Shown: piece by piece, positions 1 to 9,152 of the stretch
Numbering within the stretch: the first letter of the stretch is position 1
Layout of the letters: the number at the start of each line of letters is the position of its first letter
IMG/VR virus record: IMGVR_UViG_3300033149_001247
Location: 1 to 50,365 of that record
Length of the DNA stretch: 50,365 bases
Strand: one strand, 5' to 3'
Source: a virus
The notes under the pieces: generated by a model
What the model was told of the DNA's origin: nothing
What the model saw: only the letters and a program-made list of their open reading frames with translations
Database searches by the model: none
Position numbers and translations under genes: made by a program

Positions 1-621
1 TCTCGCCCTAGCCCAAGTTGGTGACTCTTTTATAGCTAATTCCATCTGGTCATCCATATAATCAGGATACAAGATGATGTTTCCGTAATATATCTCATGG
101 TCGTAATCGCCAAACATCATATCACTTAGTGCCAGTATCTCTTCCAGTGATGGCCATTGACTCATGTCATGTCGAGGATCGGGATAGGTGAAGTCGCCTG
201 TAAACAATGCAGCATCGTCTATGAATATCAAATGTTGCAACTTATGTTTCCATGAATGTTCTACTATAGCTTCTAATTCTTCTCTTAGTGGGCATTCATC
301 ATTTAACTGATAGGCTACTTCTCTATTGCCTACAAAGTGAGCATCTAGCCAAAAGACACATGGTTCTATAAGTCCTTCTAGTATTAGTGGAATCAATGTT
401 CTTGAATCACCTGGCAAGAAGTCAACATTGTAAATATCGCCATACTTTAACGCCGCATAGTTATGCTTTGATAATCTAGCTTCAATAGTATAAACGTTAT
501 CAAATAGATCAGCCGCCCATGCAGCAGTATCCCCGTTACCGGTGCCGGTCTCAATGAAATTGGTGTATGGATATTCATCTAACAACTGTGGTAGAACATA
601 TCGCATAGTCATTGTTGGCAT
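1..621 (-). CDS. Class I SAM-dependent methyltransferase, C-terminus cut by window edge
   Basis: An open frame begins at ATG 621 (MPTMTMRYVLPQLL) and runs off the left edge, so about 207 residues are visible. Residues 23-30 read ETGTGNGD, a Rossmann SAM-binding motif I, followed by IEAR at the end of strand 2. A later stretch GDSR, FWLDAHF and CPLREELEAI matches the small methyltransferase family often found in sugar and nonribosomal-product clusters. The start lies 4 bp after the stop of the upstream glycosyltransferase gene, so the two are probably co-transcribed. The substrate is unknown; sugar O-methylation is an inference from the neighbours. Confidence 0.75.
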   Translation of the reverse strand, partial: MPTMTMRYVLPQLLDEYPYTNFIETGTGNGDTAAWAADLFDNVYTIEARLSKHNYAALKYGDIYNVDFLPGDSRTLIPLILEGLIEPCVFWLDAHFVGNREVAYQLNDECPLREELEAIVEHSWKHKLQHLIFIDDAALFTGDFTYPDPRHDMSQWPSLEEILALSDMMFGDYDHEIYYGNIILYPDYMDDQMELAIKESPTWARAR

Positions 622-625
622 TAAA

Positions 626-2578
626 TTACTCCCGTGATTCTCTAAACCAGCCCGTCCTCATCAATCCCGGCACGTCTTCTACTTTAGCTTCAAATAGTGG
701 ATGACTAGCGGAGTATTTATATTTCCTTCTGCTAACAGTTCCCGTCAGTATCTCAGTAGCCATACTATTCCCCATATACTCTAATAACTTGTACTCTTTT
801 GGCTTCTCGGTATCGCGCCCCCAAAAGTTGGCGGCAGAGACGGTTTCTTCGGCAGTAGCTATGCTAGGGATAGCACCAACAGTAGGTATAGTAACACTGG
901 GGCCTTTTACTAAGCCGGCCGCTATCTCAAACTCTCTAATCTCTTCTGCCGTTGGCCCAATATACTGAGGATGCTTCTTTTTTATCATGCGCCGCAAGTT
1001 ACGTGAGTTTAACGCCGATCTCCAAGCTCTATTATTCTTCAATTGCCTATAAGAGAATAATACTTTAGGTACACGTTTGCCAACATAGCCCTCGCCACTA
1101 ATAGCTATCCACAAATCATAGTCTTCCCAGCCGCCAAGGTTACGATACATACCCGCTTTATGCCATGCCTCTTTCCTAAATAAACAACAACATGGGATAT
1201 AGTTATGTCGTAAGAGCTTATCTAAGTCATAGTCATAGGTTCTGGCAATCAGATTAGGATAGTCACCAAATCTCTCAAAGTCTGAATAGACTATACCAAT
1301 ATTGGCATCTGCTTTAATAACGGGATATAGCTCTGCCAAGAACCGATTGTGTATTTTGTCATCACCATCCAGGCTAACAATAAACTCTCCTTTGGCTATA
1401 GTAATAGCCCTATTTCTGGATGGCGCAGCATTAAGATTCTTGGCATTGAATATTAGCTTCAATTGAGAATACTTCTTCCGCAATTTGGTCAATACTGACC
1501 TTGAGCCATCAGTTGAGTAGTCATCTACAATTATAATCTCATATGGCTTATCAAACTTCTGATATAACGCTGACTCAACAGCCTCGGTAATTACGCCAGC
1601 TAGATTATAGCACGTGATGACTATGGTGACAGCAACCTCATTGGTAACATCTTGCTTAGGCTTTACAGGCAAACCCTTCTTCCTTTTCGTTAGACAGTCT
1701 TTATATGCCTTAATATACTGAGGGATAATAACCGTCTTTAAATCATACTCTAAGGCGCACGTAGAAGCCCCCTGGGCAAGTCTACTATAGTTATTGAGTA
1801 AATATGCTATGTTGGTCTGTAGCGGCGTCCCAGGACGTTCTAAGTAGCCATTTTGGTCATTCTGGATAACCTCTGCTGTGCCTCCATGCCGCCAACCTAT
1901 TACTGGCTTGCCCATGGCTAGAGCTTCGATAACTTGAACGCTAAAGCACTCCTTGGTAGTGCTAATCAGTGCCAAAGAGTCTCTAATAGCTTCTAGCATC
2001 TTATTATATGGTAACAACCCCACAACGGTGACGTTAGCTGGTATATCGCTATCTGGCCAAACTGTGGCCACTATAGGTATATTGGTATGCTTGGCTAGTT
2101 CTTTTAATGCTTTGCCCTGATTTAACGCCTGAATCTTATTCTTGCCAAAGAGTAGATAAGGTTTAGATAAGCCTAGCCATGCCAAGGCGCGTCCCTTAGG
2201 AATTGCCTGTAGCTTCTTAATATCCACGCCATTACGTATTACTCTTGGATTAACACCTAGCTTATCCTTATATACTAAAGTACTCCACTCAGATGGCGAA
2301 GTAACAATCTTGGCGGCCTGTATCATCTGGGCCATCCGTTTGTTTGCGTGAATCTCCCAGGGAGTTCTGGGATGACTCCAATAACCATGATTGGTGTAAA
2401 CATCTGGATTAGGACAGTCACCTACCGCATGACAATGGATAACATCAGCATTGGCGGGGTTATCTACGATCTCAATACCAGCTAATGTCAGATACTTAGC
2501 TAGATCGTGAATGACTCTGTTTACTCCACCAATACTACTGGAGAGTTGGCTGAGTTGAGGGACTAGGCATACTTTCAT
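626..2578 (-). CDS. Bifunctional GT4-GT2 glycosyltransferase with C-terminal YTG module
   Basis: 650 residues. Residues 1-300 form a GT-B, GT4-type domain (SIGGVNRV near 14-21, then the donor-site run of CFSVQVIEALAMGKP at 211-225 and HGGTAEVI at 231-238). Residues 316-540 form a GT-A, GT2 domain (TIVITCYN at 318-325, VDDYSTD at 351-357, metal-binding DGDD at 404-407, catalytic-base WEDY at 484-487). The last ~55 residues (YMG...KYKYS...TGWFR) match the small YTG module seen alone elsewhere in this window. ATG 2578 is chosen because it forms an ATGA overlap with the upstream methyltransferase and aligns with the start of the 836-residue paralogue at 11688-14198. It probably adds two sugars to one acceptor; the substrates cannot be read from sequence. 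Confidence 0.85.
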   Translation of the reverse strand: MKVCLVPQLSQLSSSIGGVNRVIHDLAKYLTLAGIEIVDNPANADVIHCHAVGDCPNPDVYTNHGYWSHPRTPWEIHANKRMAQMIQAAKIVTSPSEWSTLVYKDKLGVNPRVIRNGVDIKKLQAIPKGRALAWLGLSKPYLLFGKNKIQALNQGKALKELAKHTNIPIVATVWPDSDIPANVTVVGLLPYNKMLEAIRDSLALISTTKECFSVQVIEALAMGKPVIGWRHGGTAEVIQNDQNGYLERPGTPLQTNIAYLLNNYSRLAQGASTCALEYDLKTVIIPQYIKAYKDCLTKRKKGLPVKPKQDVTNEVAVTIVITCYNLAGVITEAVESALYQKFDKPYEIIIVDDYSTDGSRSVLTKLRKKYSQLKLIFNAKNLNAAPSRNRAITIAKGEFIVSLDGDDKIHNRFLAELYPVIKADANIGIVYSDFERFGDYPNLIARTYDYDLDKLLRHNYIPCCCLFRKEAWHKAGMYRNLGGWEDYDLWIAISGEGYVGKRVPKVLFSYRQLKNNRAWRSALNSRNLRRMIKKKHPQYIGPTAEEIREFEIAAGLVKGPSVTIPTVGAIPSIATAEETVSAANFWGRDTEKPKEYKLLEYMGNSMATEILTGTVSRRKYKYSASHPLFEAKVEDVPGLMRTGWFRESRE

Positions 2579-3222
2579 CGTATCGGCCTCCTCTCGCAGA
2601 TGATATACACCGCGCCAGCCTTTTGCGCCCTCGTAGCCTTCGCAATAGCAAACTTGGCTGTACAATCTGTGCGTTTCTTGATAGTATTAACCAACTCGGC
2701 AAAGTAACTAATAGGATATGACACAGAGGCTTCGCCACCAGATTTCCTATGTCTGATAATATCCTTTTGAGCATTAAAGTATGTTCTGAACAAAAAGGTC
2801 TTAGCGTCAAATAATACCAAGATACGTCGCAAGAGTTCCTCTGGTGGGTTTTCAAGGTGTTGTAGAATATCTATGCAGGTCACAACATCAAAACTATTAG
2901 GATTACGATAGTCTTCAATGCTGGTACAGACAAAATGACGTTTAGGGAATCTTATCCTAGCGCGTTCTATCATTAACTTAGACTGGTCTATCCCTAGATA
3001 GAAGCTCATCTCCTTAAAAGCTTCTGGCAATCTGCCTGGGCCACATCCTAAATCTAGCACCTTTTTATTATTAAGACTGCCATAGACAGATTCTATCTCA
3101 GAAACTAGCTGAGGGATTTGATTACGGAAATGTGTTTGTAACTCTAAGACATGTTGCAATGAGTCCCATTCTGTCTTGGCCGCAGGAAATATCTTAACAT
3201 GGTCGCCAGGCAAGAGAATCAT
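2575..3222 (-). CDS. Small SAM-dependent methyltransferase
   Basis: 215 residues. Motif I is VLDLGCGPGR (55-64), followed by YLGIDQS and a post-motif region FDVVTCIDILQHL typical of class I methyltransferases. It is a paralogue of the genes at 6726-7355 and 7348-7995, which share the LDLGCGxGR, GVDQS and LxHL landmarks and a similar C-terminal half. Both ends overlap neighbours by ATGA (2575-2578 and 3219-3222), suggesting translational coupling. Context suggests a glycan or sugar intermediate as substrate. Confidence 0.8.
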   Translation of the reverse strand: MILLPGDHVKIFPAAKTEWDSLQHVLELQTHFRNQIPQLVSEIESVYGSLNNKKVLDLGCGPGRLPEAFKEMSFYLGIDQSKLMIERARIRFPKRHFVCTSIEDYRNPNSFDVVTCIDILQHLENPPEELLRRILVLFDAKTFLFRTYFNAQKDIIRHRKSGGEASVSYPISYFAELVNTIKKRTDCTAKFAIAKATRAQKAGAVYIICERRPIR

Positions 3223-3983
3223 TCTTTATTCCATCCCGCGCCAGTAATCCACATTTCGGCTAGCTCGTCAGCATCCAATCCAAAGACTGTTGACATTAGT
3301 ACATGATTTCCTATAGGTTGATAGATTTCATTAAATATTTTATCCCAGCCATTAGGCTTCTTCTGATGCATAGGATACAAGTCATCCTCAGCCACATCTT
3401 TCACCCTGAAGTCACTCAGCCATACTGAGTACTTTCCCTTGGTAGCAACTTCTGCTAATGTCCTAAACGGATTAAGACTATGCCCAATAACATGAATACA
3501 TAGTACACAATCAACCGGATTCTCTATCTTGGGCACTTCATCACAGCTACAGAAGTCTTCAAACTCTATATTCTCTAACTGGTACATCATAGTCTTCCAC
3601 TTGGCGTAACTCAACGCAGGACAGTCAAAGTCACCTATAGTAACCTTAACATCACATGATTCCGCTAGTACCAGTGATGGTGTAGCTATCCCTGCTCCAT
3701 AGTCAAACACAGTCTTCCAACCTAGCTTATTAGCACTCTCTGGTATAGACTTGATAATCTCACACATTGGCTCATCCCTAAGTAACCACGCTGTGGACTG
3801 ATAGATAGCGTTCTCATCTGAGCTATAGAAGTCATTAGCTGAAACAAAGTCTCGCACTTGTCTTTGTAGCCACTCATTCTTATTCTCATGCCTACATTCA
3901 TCCATGCGAATTTGTAAATCAGTCATGTTATCGCCAGTATATTCACCTAGGTCAACTAACAAACTACTTAGTATATTGTTCAT
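3219..3983 (-). CDS. SAM methyltransferase-like protein (paralogue of 26579-27322)
   Basis: 254 residues. Residues 92-101 read VFDYGAGIAT, a methyltransferase motif I variant, with SLVLAE after it and GDFDCPAL at the second strand. The gene at 26579-27322 carries DYGAGIAT at the same residue positions, with the same ADFNCPA and VIGHS landmarks, so the two are clear paralogues. In both places the methyltransferase gene lies immediately downstream of a GT2 gene, so the pair duplicated as a unit. The start has GGGGAGAG about 10 bp upstream and overlaps the end of the GT2 gene by 20 bp. Substrate unknown. Confidence 0.75.
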   Translation of the reverse strand: MNNILSSLLVDLGEYTGDNMTDLQIRMDECRHENKNEWLQRQVRDFVSANDFYSSDENAIYQSTAWLLRDEPMCEIIKSIPESANKLGWKTVFDYGAGIATPSLVLAESCDVKVTIGDFDCPALSYAKWKTMMYQLENIEFEDFCSCDEVPKIENPVDCVLCIHVIGHSLNPFRTLAEVATKGKYSVWLSDFRVKDVAEDDLYPMHQKKPNGWDKIFNEIYQPIGNHVLMSTVFGLDADELAEMWITGAGWNKE

Positions 3984-4734
3984 CTATAAACTCTCCCCGA
4001 TATTCCTTACGCCATACCCGCTCTGGACACCTAAATTGTTGCTGTTTGCCCCAATAAGGATTGGTATACCTGGGCGGTCCAATAATCTTAAACAAGTCAA
4101 ATGGTTCGTATACTGGGGGATTACCGAAGCAATTAAACTTGGACATCCTAGCATACGTCTCGGCATCTTTGCTAGACCGCTGAATGAATCTCATATGATA
4201 ACCCATAACTTTGAGCACATCTAAGTAATAATACTTCAGCCCCTTCTGCGTACTTGTCGTAGTTTCATATGGGTATTGCCGAATCCATACCTCATCACTC
4301 CGATGTATCCGCATATGACTGGTACGGTTAGCATAATGCCAGCCATCTTCTAGCCATACTACATTCTGATGAGTAACAAAGCCGCCAGGGTAATCACCCA
4401 TATCTACGCTCAGGGTCATGTCAATCCCATCTCTAGTCCAAATCTCGTCACCATCTACCTGTAATATCCAGGGCTTACCAGTCTTATGAGCCATCCATGA
4501 GCGCAATTGACCATTCTGTTCGGCGCTAACCTTGCCTAAATTAAAGAAGTGAAAGTCAGGATGTTGTCTAGCATAGTATTCTATAATCTGTATACTTCTA
4601 TCAGTGCTACCAACATCAGCAATATAGATAGGCAAATTGGGCGTATTGGCCAAAGGTCTTAATACATAGTCTAGCCAATACTCTTCGTTTTGCAGCATAA
4701 TTACAGCAGCGCAACGGTCTTGAAGTTTATTCAT
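3964..4734 (-). CDS. GT2-family glycosyltransferase
   Basis: 256 residues from ATG 4734. Motifs are QNEEYWLDYVL near the N-terminus, ADVGSTDRS for nucleotide binding, and LQVDGDEIW as the metal/DGDE motif. It is the paralogue of 27315-28034 (VANEEYWID, ADCASQDNT, LQIDGDELW). An in-frame ATG 27 bp upstream is possible, but 4734 aligns with the paralogue's start and overlaps the stop of the small zinc protein before it. Family members transfer sugars onto lipid-linked or protein-linked acceptors; this acceptor is unknown. Confidence 0.8.
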   Translation of the reverse strand: MNKLQDRCAAVIMLQNEEYWLDYVLRPLANTPNLPIYIADVGSTDRSIQIIEYYARQHPDFHFFNLGKVSAEQNGQLRSWMAHKTGKPWILQVDGDEIWTRDGIDMTLSVDMGDYPGGFVTHQNVVWLEDGWHYANRTSHMRIHRSDEVWIRQYPYETTTSTQKGLKYYYLDVLKVMGYHMRFIQRSSKDAETYARMSKFNCFGNPPVYEPFDLFKIIGPPRYTNPYWGKQQQFRCPERVWRKEYRGEFIDEQYTK

Positions 4735-4858
4735 TGGTAGCTTTCTTAGGTTTAATATCAACGGCTACACATAGTTTACCCTTACACGCGAGACAAGCCT
4801 TGCCATCCTTAGTAATTCCTAACCCCTTACACTTTGAGCATTGTATCCATCGCGTCAT
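4727..4858 (-). CDS. 43-residue zinc-knuckle protein (DnaJ-like CxxCxG)
   Basis: A short gene of 43 residues beginning MTRWIQCSKCKGLG. It holds two CxxC pairs (C7/C10 and C22/C25), the first followed by KGLG as in DnaJ zinc repeats, and a basic C-terminus. AGGAG lies about 8 bp before ATG 4858, and the stop overlaps the start of the glycosyltransferase downstream. Such mini zinc proteins are common phage accessory genes; no function is assigned. Confidence 0.65.
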   Translation of the reverse strand: MTRWIQCSKCKGLGITKDGKACLACKGKLCVAVDIKPKKATNE

Positions 4859-4869
4859 AAGGTTCTCTC

Positions 4870-5478
4870 CTATATTTGAAGCACATGTTTCTTAAATGCC
4901 TCTGCGGTAATAGGCATAACTTTTTTGAATATCTCTAATGCAGCTAATGCATATTGACGATGTTCCCATTGGGCTGCTTTGTGACAACGTTTCTGCATCC
5001 AGTTCATTAAACTCCAAGCATTAACTGTCCAGATAAATTCGGTATAGATGGCTGTGCCAAGAATACCTCTGGCCTGTTCGCGTTTCCAGCCATCGCGGAG
5101 CAATGCCTCGTAAGTATTAAAAGATGATTCCATTTGCCGAATATAATTATCCACACCAGAAGCTGTATCTTGGGGAATATAATATTCTCTATCGGCAACG
5201 CAATAGCGTAGAGATTTCTCGTTAAAAGTACACAATCTTGAGCGCATCCATTGACGAGTTACAAACAAAGGAGCCTTAACTCTAAATCTGAATACTGCAT
5301 GTTCAAATGGAGTATTGTGACGAGCTTTCATTAGCCGATTGATAAGTTTCTTATTGGCTTCTTCTGATCCACCTTCTGATTGATAGCAGATTCTGGCAGC
5401 CTCAATACAAGCCTTGTCTCCACCCATCATTTCTTCCAACTGTACCCAACCTTTATCTAAGACATCATATTTAATCAT
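4870..5478 (-). CDS. thyX: Flavin-dependent thymidylate synthase ThyX
   Basis: 202 residues. It methylates dUMP to dTMP using methylenetetrahydrofolate and FADH2/NADPH, supplying dTTP for phage DNA. The ThyX signature is recognisable at 79-89 (RSR, seven residues, S), inside RQWMRSR and TFNEKSLRY; the usual family motif is RHR(x7)S, so the middle His is Ser here. The C-terminal REQARGIL and AQWEHRQY segments also fit the family. The in-frame ATG 15 bp upstream is rejected because a strong GGAGGGGG sits just before ATG 5478, which also gives an ATGA overlap with the glycosyltransferase upstream. Confidence 0.93.
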   Translation of the reverse strand: MIKYDVLDKGWVQLEEMMGGDKACIEAARICYQSEGGSEEANKKLINRLMKARHNTPFEHAVFRFRVKAPLFVTRQWMRSRLCTFNEKSLRYCVADREYYIPQDTASGVDNYIRQMESSFNTYEALLRDGWKREQARGILGTAIYTEFIWTVNAWSLMNWMQKRCHKAAQWEHRQYALAALEIFKKVMPITAEAFKKHVLQI

Positions 5479-6386
5479 AGAACCCCCTCCCATAAATCCA
5501 CATACTTAGGCACTATCGTACTGCGCCAGTCATACTTCATAGCAGTGATCTTGGCCCTCTTAGACATAGCCTCATAATGTCTAAGTATATACTCTGCACC
5601 TTCAAGCAAACTCTCCCCAGGATTAACCAGATAGCCATCAACTTTATGTGTTAATATTTCACTATTGCCGCCAAAGTCATAAGCTAGTACTGGCTTACCC
5701 ATCGCCATAGCCTCTATAGTCTGAGCGCCAAAGGTTTCCTTAACAGTGCTAACATAAACTTTACATCCCGCTATAGCTGCCAACATCTCGTCAAAAGGCA
5801 AACGGTTAGTTATCACTATATTCCTCAACCCATATATCTCATCTGGGTGTGCATGAGTTAACTTAAAGAAGCAATCTGGCATATCCTTGGCCAATTCCGT
5901 CACAGGTGTTGACCCATAGTTACAATTAGGATAATATGTGCCAGCCTTGGCCCAAAGGAAATCTGATGGGCAACCTAGTATAGACCTAACCTTTTGCATA
6001 GCTATATAGTCCGTGCCATTAGGGATAACCTCGGCATTAGTACCTAGTTTGTTATCAAAGAACTCTTTAGACCATTGAGATAACACAGTGAACACTTTCG
6101 CTTGTTTAGCCAGCCTCTCTATTTTCCTCTGTGCATTAGTATACTCTGGTACAGTCTTGTTCTCCCAAAAGCCTAAGCAAGTATATATCTTACTGTTAGG
6201 ATGTTCTTTCATACCCAAAGTATGAACAACGTCAGCTTCATCAGGATTATCAGTAGTAACCCATCGGCCTTGTGGGCCACCAAAGTTAGGGGCATACTTA
6301 TATAAGGCTTCGACCAGGCGTAGTACGCCGCCCCATGAGCGATTGCCATATTCAGATAATGTTGGAAGAATACAGATTTTAGGCAT
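5475..6386 (-). CDS. GT4-family glycosyltransferase
   Basis: 303 residues, a GT-B fold enzyme. The N-terminus has RSWGGVLRL in the position of the glycine-rich acceptor loop. The C-terminal half carries ETFGAQTIEAMAMGKPVLA and FGGNSEIL, the GT4 donor-nucleotide site with an E(x7)E-like motif. It resembles the N-terminal GT4 domains of the 650- and 836-residue enzymes but has no GT2 or YTG extension. It overlaps the ABA-sandwich gene upstream by 8 bp and thyX downstream by ATGA. Acceptor and donor unknown. Confidence 0.85.
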   Translation of the reverse strand: MPKICILPTLSEYGNRSWGGVLRLVEALYKYAPNFGGPQGRWVTTDNPDEADVVHTLGMKEHPNSKIYTCLGFWENKTVPEYTNAQRKIERLAKQAKVFTVLSQWSKEFFDNKLGTNAEVIPNGTDYIAMQKVRSILGCPSDFLWAKAGTYYPNCNYGSTPVTELAKDMPDCFFKLTHAHPDEIYGLRNIVITNRLPFDEMLAAIAGCKVYVSTVKETFGAQTIEAMAMGKPVLAYDFGGNSEILTHKVDGYLVNPGESLLEGAEYILRHYEAMSKRAKITAMKYDWRSTIVPKYVDLWEGVL

Positions 6387-6726
6387 TAGATTCTTTTTCC
6401 TGATTTAGTACATAAGCAATAGCTGTCATTGCCGCTTGACAAAATGACGAACTGTTGCCTACGCCCTCTTTCTTTTCATGTGCGGCTTCACATATCCAAC
6501 TCTTGCCGCCCTCAGCAAGAAAAATATGAAAGAACCAATCTTCAGGAAGGGCATTGATTACCATGCCATATTGTAACCAGTTTTGGTCTGGTTTCCAACT
6601 GGCAATTTTTGCACCAATACTCAACGATCCCCAGTCATCATACTCAAGATAGGAATAATTGCCAGAGTCAGGTTCCCAACCCATAATCTCTTTGGCCAAT
6701 ATATCCCGCACTTCTTTGTCAGTCAT
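6379..6726 (-). CDS. Phage ABA-sandwich-like protein
   Basis: 115 residues. LAKEIMGW near the N-terminus, a central SWKPDQNWLQ with a repeated Trp pattern, and a C-terminal helix with AMTAIAYVL resemble the phage ABA sandwich domain, a small alpha-beta-alpha fold of unknown function. The N-terminal half of 47581-48261 shows the same landmarks (LATEVMQW, WKPYENW, AIALAAALA). It overlaps the methyltransferase upstream by one base (TAATG). Confidence 0.6.
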   Translation of the reverse strand: MTDKEVRDILAKEIMGWEPDSGNYSYLEYDDWGSLSIGAKIASWKPDQNWLQYGMVINALPEDWFFHIFLAEGGKSWICEAAHEKKEGVGNSSSFCQAAMTAIAYVLNQEKESNA

Positions 6727-7355
6727 TATTTATCTATTCTCCAGCCCGCAACGAACACTGGCGCAACGTTAGTATTGATAGTCTCTCCAACTAAGGTCGC
6801 AGTTCTCAATCCACTAGCTTCCATTATCATTGTCACATCATCTACAAAAGCATCTGGCCTACTAACAGAAGTCCTGCCAACGCTAGTATCATGATATTGA
6901 AACTGATTGGCCATATTAAGAAAGAACTCTATGACATAAGTATCGGCATCGAAGCCTAACATATGATTTATTAGCACCATAGGATTAGTAACATGTTGAA
7001 GGACATTTAGCATTAAGGCTATGTCAAAGTGCTCATCCGTTCGGAAGTCTATAAGGTCAGAACGGTATAAATTAACTGGAGAAAGTCCCTCTTCACATTC
7101 TTTCTCTGCTATATTAAGCATATTGACGCTTTGGTCTACGCCTACATAACGACTAGGCTTATATAGCTTATAGATTCTGCCTCCGCCACAACCCAAGTCT
7201 AAAATAGACTTGTTATCTAGCGTTTCGCCAAGGATAGCTTCTAAGTCTCTAGCTAATCCCTTGCTCCTACCCATCATTACATCATGAACAGACTGAGATA
7301 GCTTCTCATTTTTCCAGAACTTGTCGGCACCAGGCAACAAGTGGCTTTCACACAT
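6726..7355 (-). CDS. Small SAM-dependent methyltransferase
   Basis: 209 residues. ILDLGCGGGR (51-60) is motif I, YVGVDQS follows at the second strand, and FDIALMLNVLQHV is the motif IV/post-motif region. It is adjacent and paralogous to 7348-7995, so the pair looks like a tandem duplication; 2575-3222 is a third copy. It overlaps the upstream paralogue by 8 bp. Glycan methylation is suggested only by the neighbourhood. Confidence 0.8.
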   Translation of the reverse strand: MCESHLLPGADKFWKNEKLSQSVHDVMMGRSKGLARDLEAILGETLDNKSILDLGCGGGRIYKLYKPSRYVGVDQSVNMLNIAEKECEEGLSPVNLYRSDLIDFRTDEHFDIALMLNVLQHVTNPMVLINHMLGFDADTYVIEFFLNMANQFQYHDTSVGRTSVSRPDAFVDDVTMIMEASGLRTATLVGETINTNVAPVFVAGWRIDK

Positions 7356-7995
7356 CTGCGTTGTCTACTATAGGCTTATTATATGCCACTATGTATCCGT
7401 TAGCCACTGATGGCGAAGTGTTGCTGGCTATCATCAAGAAAGCCTCTTTATCATACTGTTTCGCTAAGGGCAACAGTCTCTCTTCTATCTGCTCAGGCGT
7501 ATATGAGATTGATAAATGCCCATATATGCTAGAGTTATAGTAGATAGTCTCATTCTTGAGAGAAATAAACAGCCGCATCACGTAAACATCAGCATCAAAC
7601 TTGCGCAGAACCATCTTGAATGTACTGATACAACCCTTCTCGTCCAGATGTGGCAACACGTCAATGAGCAACAGTGTATCAAAGTGTTCATCAGTCTTAA
7701 AACTATAGAGTGTCTTTAGGTGTAATTCAACTTCTGACCGATCAAGAAGCAGCGCTCGCGCCTTAGTCAACATCTTCTCACTCTGATCCACGCCAACATA
7801 CTTCTTAGGCTTATACATCTGCGCAATACGTCCCGTGCCACAGCCCAAGTCTAAGACTTTTACTCCATCTACTGGTACACCTAGATTAAGTAAGTCCTCG
7901 CGCAGAACAGGGGCCACCTTGGTGAAATATTCATGGCTTATGCCTGCACATTCATCACTATCCCAATACTTCCTTGCATCTTTAAGAATCGCCAT
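7348..7995 (-). CDS. Small SAM-dependent methyltransferase (tandem paralogue)
   Basis: 215 residues. VLDLGCGTGR (47-56), YVGVDQSEKML and LLLIDVLPHL give the class I methyltransferase pattern. Across the visible landmarks it is closest to the gene directly downstream (6726-7355). The first gene upstream is a stand-alone YTG module at 8006-8206, 10 bp away. Substrate unknown. Confidence 0.8.
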   Translation of the reverse strand: MAILKDARKYWDSDECAGISHEYFTKVAPVLREDLLNLGVPVDGVKVLDLGCGTGRIAQMYKPKKYVGVDQSEKMLTKARALLLDRSEVELHLKTLYSFKTDEHFDTLLLIDVLPHLDEKGCISTFKMVLRKFDADVYVMRLFISLKNETIYYNSSIYGHLSISYTPEQIEERLLPLAKQYDKEAFLMIASNTSPSVANGYIVAYNKPIVDNADV

Positions 7996-8005
7996 CTTAC
8001 TCTCC

Positions 8006-8206
8006 TTATCTAAAACAACCTAATGAAATTAGTGGTTCTACGTCTATATCATACACTTTAACAGTGCCGTTAGGTATACAATTGTACAACTTTCCAGCCT
8101 TAGCACTGATAATTCTACTCTTAGTCCCTGTATAGGTTAAATCTACAAAGCCACGAATAGGCGGCTTAGTGATTATATTCTTTCGCCTCTTGGCCGAAGG
8201 TAGCAC
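8006..8206 (-). CDS. Stand-alone YTG-module protein
   Basis: 66 residues from a GTG start. The C-terminal ~50 residues follow the pattern seen six times in this window: LTYTG, a variable loop, KLYNC, a hydrophobic strand, DVEPLISLGCFR. The N-terminus is basic (SAKRRKN) and lacks the CxxC seen in 11455-11688. Reading upstream in frame reaches a TGA within 7 codons and no ATG, so the GTG is the only usable start. Function unknown. Confidence 0.55.
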   Translation of the reverse strand: MLPSAKRRKNIITKPPIRGFVDLTYTGTKSRIISAKAGKLYNCIPNGTVKVYDIDVEPLISLGCFR

Positions 8207-8246
8207 GCTACCTGTTATACATCTTCAGCCCATGATTACCCCTCTG

Positions 8247-9152
8247 CTAAAAAAGTAGCGGCCCGATCTGCTTTGTTCGTTGTCGTGCCATCTTACATGC
8301 TATTGTATTTATATCAAATGCTAAGTATTGACGATCTAGATTTTGTGCAACTATGGCAGTAGTCCCACTACCGCAGAAGGGATCAAAGATAATATCGCCC
8401 TCGTTGCTACTAACCTTGATGATTCGTTCCATCAAAGTTTCTGGCTTCTGAGTGGGATAACCCAGACGCTCTGATGCGGTTGTTGATAGAAATGAGATTC
8501 TCCAAACATCAGTCAACATACGTCCATCAGGGTGAAATCCAGAGCGCCTCTCAACATTTGGAGTTGCGTATGGCTCTCGCATTATATTAAATATAAAGTG
8601 ATTGTTTATTGTGTAACGAAAGATAATGTCATGTTTTTTGGCAAAATGTCGCTTGGAGGCTCCTCCACTGGCGTATGACCACACTATTTCATTCCTGAAA
8701 TTGTTAACTCCAAAGATAACATCCATTAACAATTTCAAGTAATGCGAGGCAGTTGGATTACAATGTAAATAAATAGAACCAGTAGATTTTAACACTCGGC
8801 GTAGCTCCACGAGCCTTGGGGCCATCATTGATAAATAAGCCAGCATGTTACTGTTGCCCAAAAGTGTTTGGAAGGTTTGCATTATACAAGAAACATGGTC
8901 TCCAAGATCTATAATCTCTTGATATGATTCTATTGATACTTTATCCCATTTCCAAATATCTTCAAAGGCTTTAATTTGTTTATTATTATCTAGGACATTA
9001 TAAACTCGGTTGCTATTGAAAGGTGGATCTAAATATATCAAATCAATGCTTTCATCAGGTATCGCCTTGGCCAACTCTCGGCAATCACCGAGGAAAATAC
9101 CATTTTCCATTGTATCATTTGGCCCGACTTCATATGGCCCAAGTTTTGTCAT
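8247..9152 (-). CDS. DNA amino-methyltransferase (N4-C/N6-A, beta-type order)
   Basis: 301 residues. Catalytic motif IV is DPPF at 42-45 and comes before the SAM-binding FDPFCGSGTT at 256-265, the beta-class order. GYPTQKPE and LMERIIKVSS are typical of this DNA methylase family. It methylates exocyclic amino groups on DNA; the target sequence cannot be read. No restriction endonuclease lies beside it, so it is an orphan, most likely protecting phage DNA. Its ATG overlaps the stop of the truncated YTG ORF upstream (TAATG). Confidence 0.9.
   Translation of the reverse strand: MTKLGPYEVGPNDTMENGIFLGDCRELAKAIPDESIDLIYLDPPFNSNRVYNVLDNNKQIKAFEDIWKWDKVSIESYQEIIDLGDHVSCIMQTFQTLLGNSNMLAYLSMMAPRLVELRRVLKSTGSIYLHCNPTASHYLKLLMDVIFGVNNFRNEIVWSYASGGASKRHFAKKHDIIFRYTINNHFIFNIMREPYATPNVERRSGFHPDGRMLTDVWRISFLSTTASERLGYPTQKPETLMERIIKVSSNEGDIIFDPFCGSGTTAIVAQNLDRQYLAFDINTIACKMARQRTKQIGPLLF

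Noticed and set aside
8247-9152. Restriction-modification system
   Set aside because: Only the methylase is visible; no endonuclease or specificity gene lies beside it.
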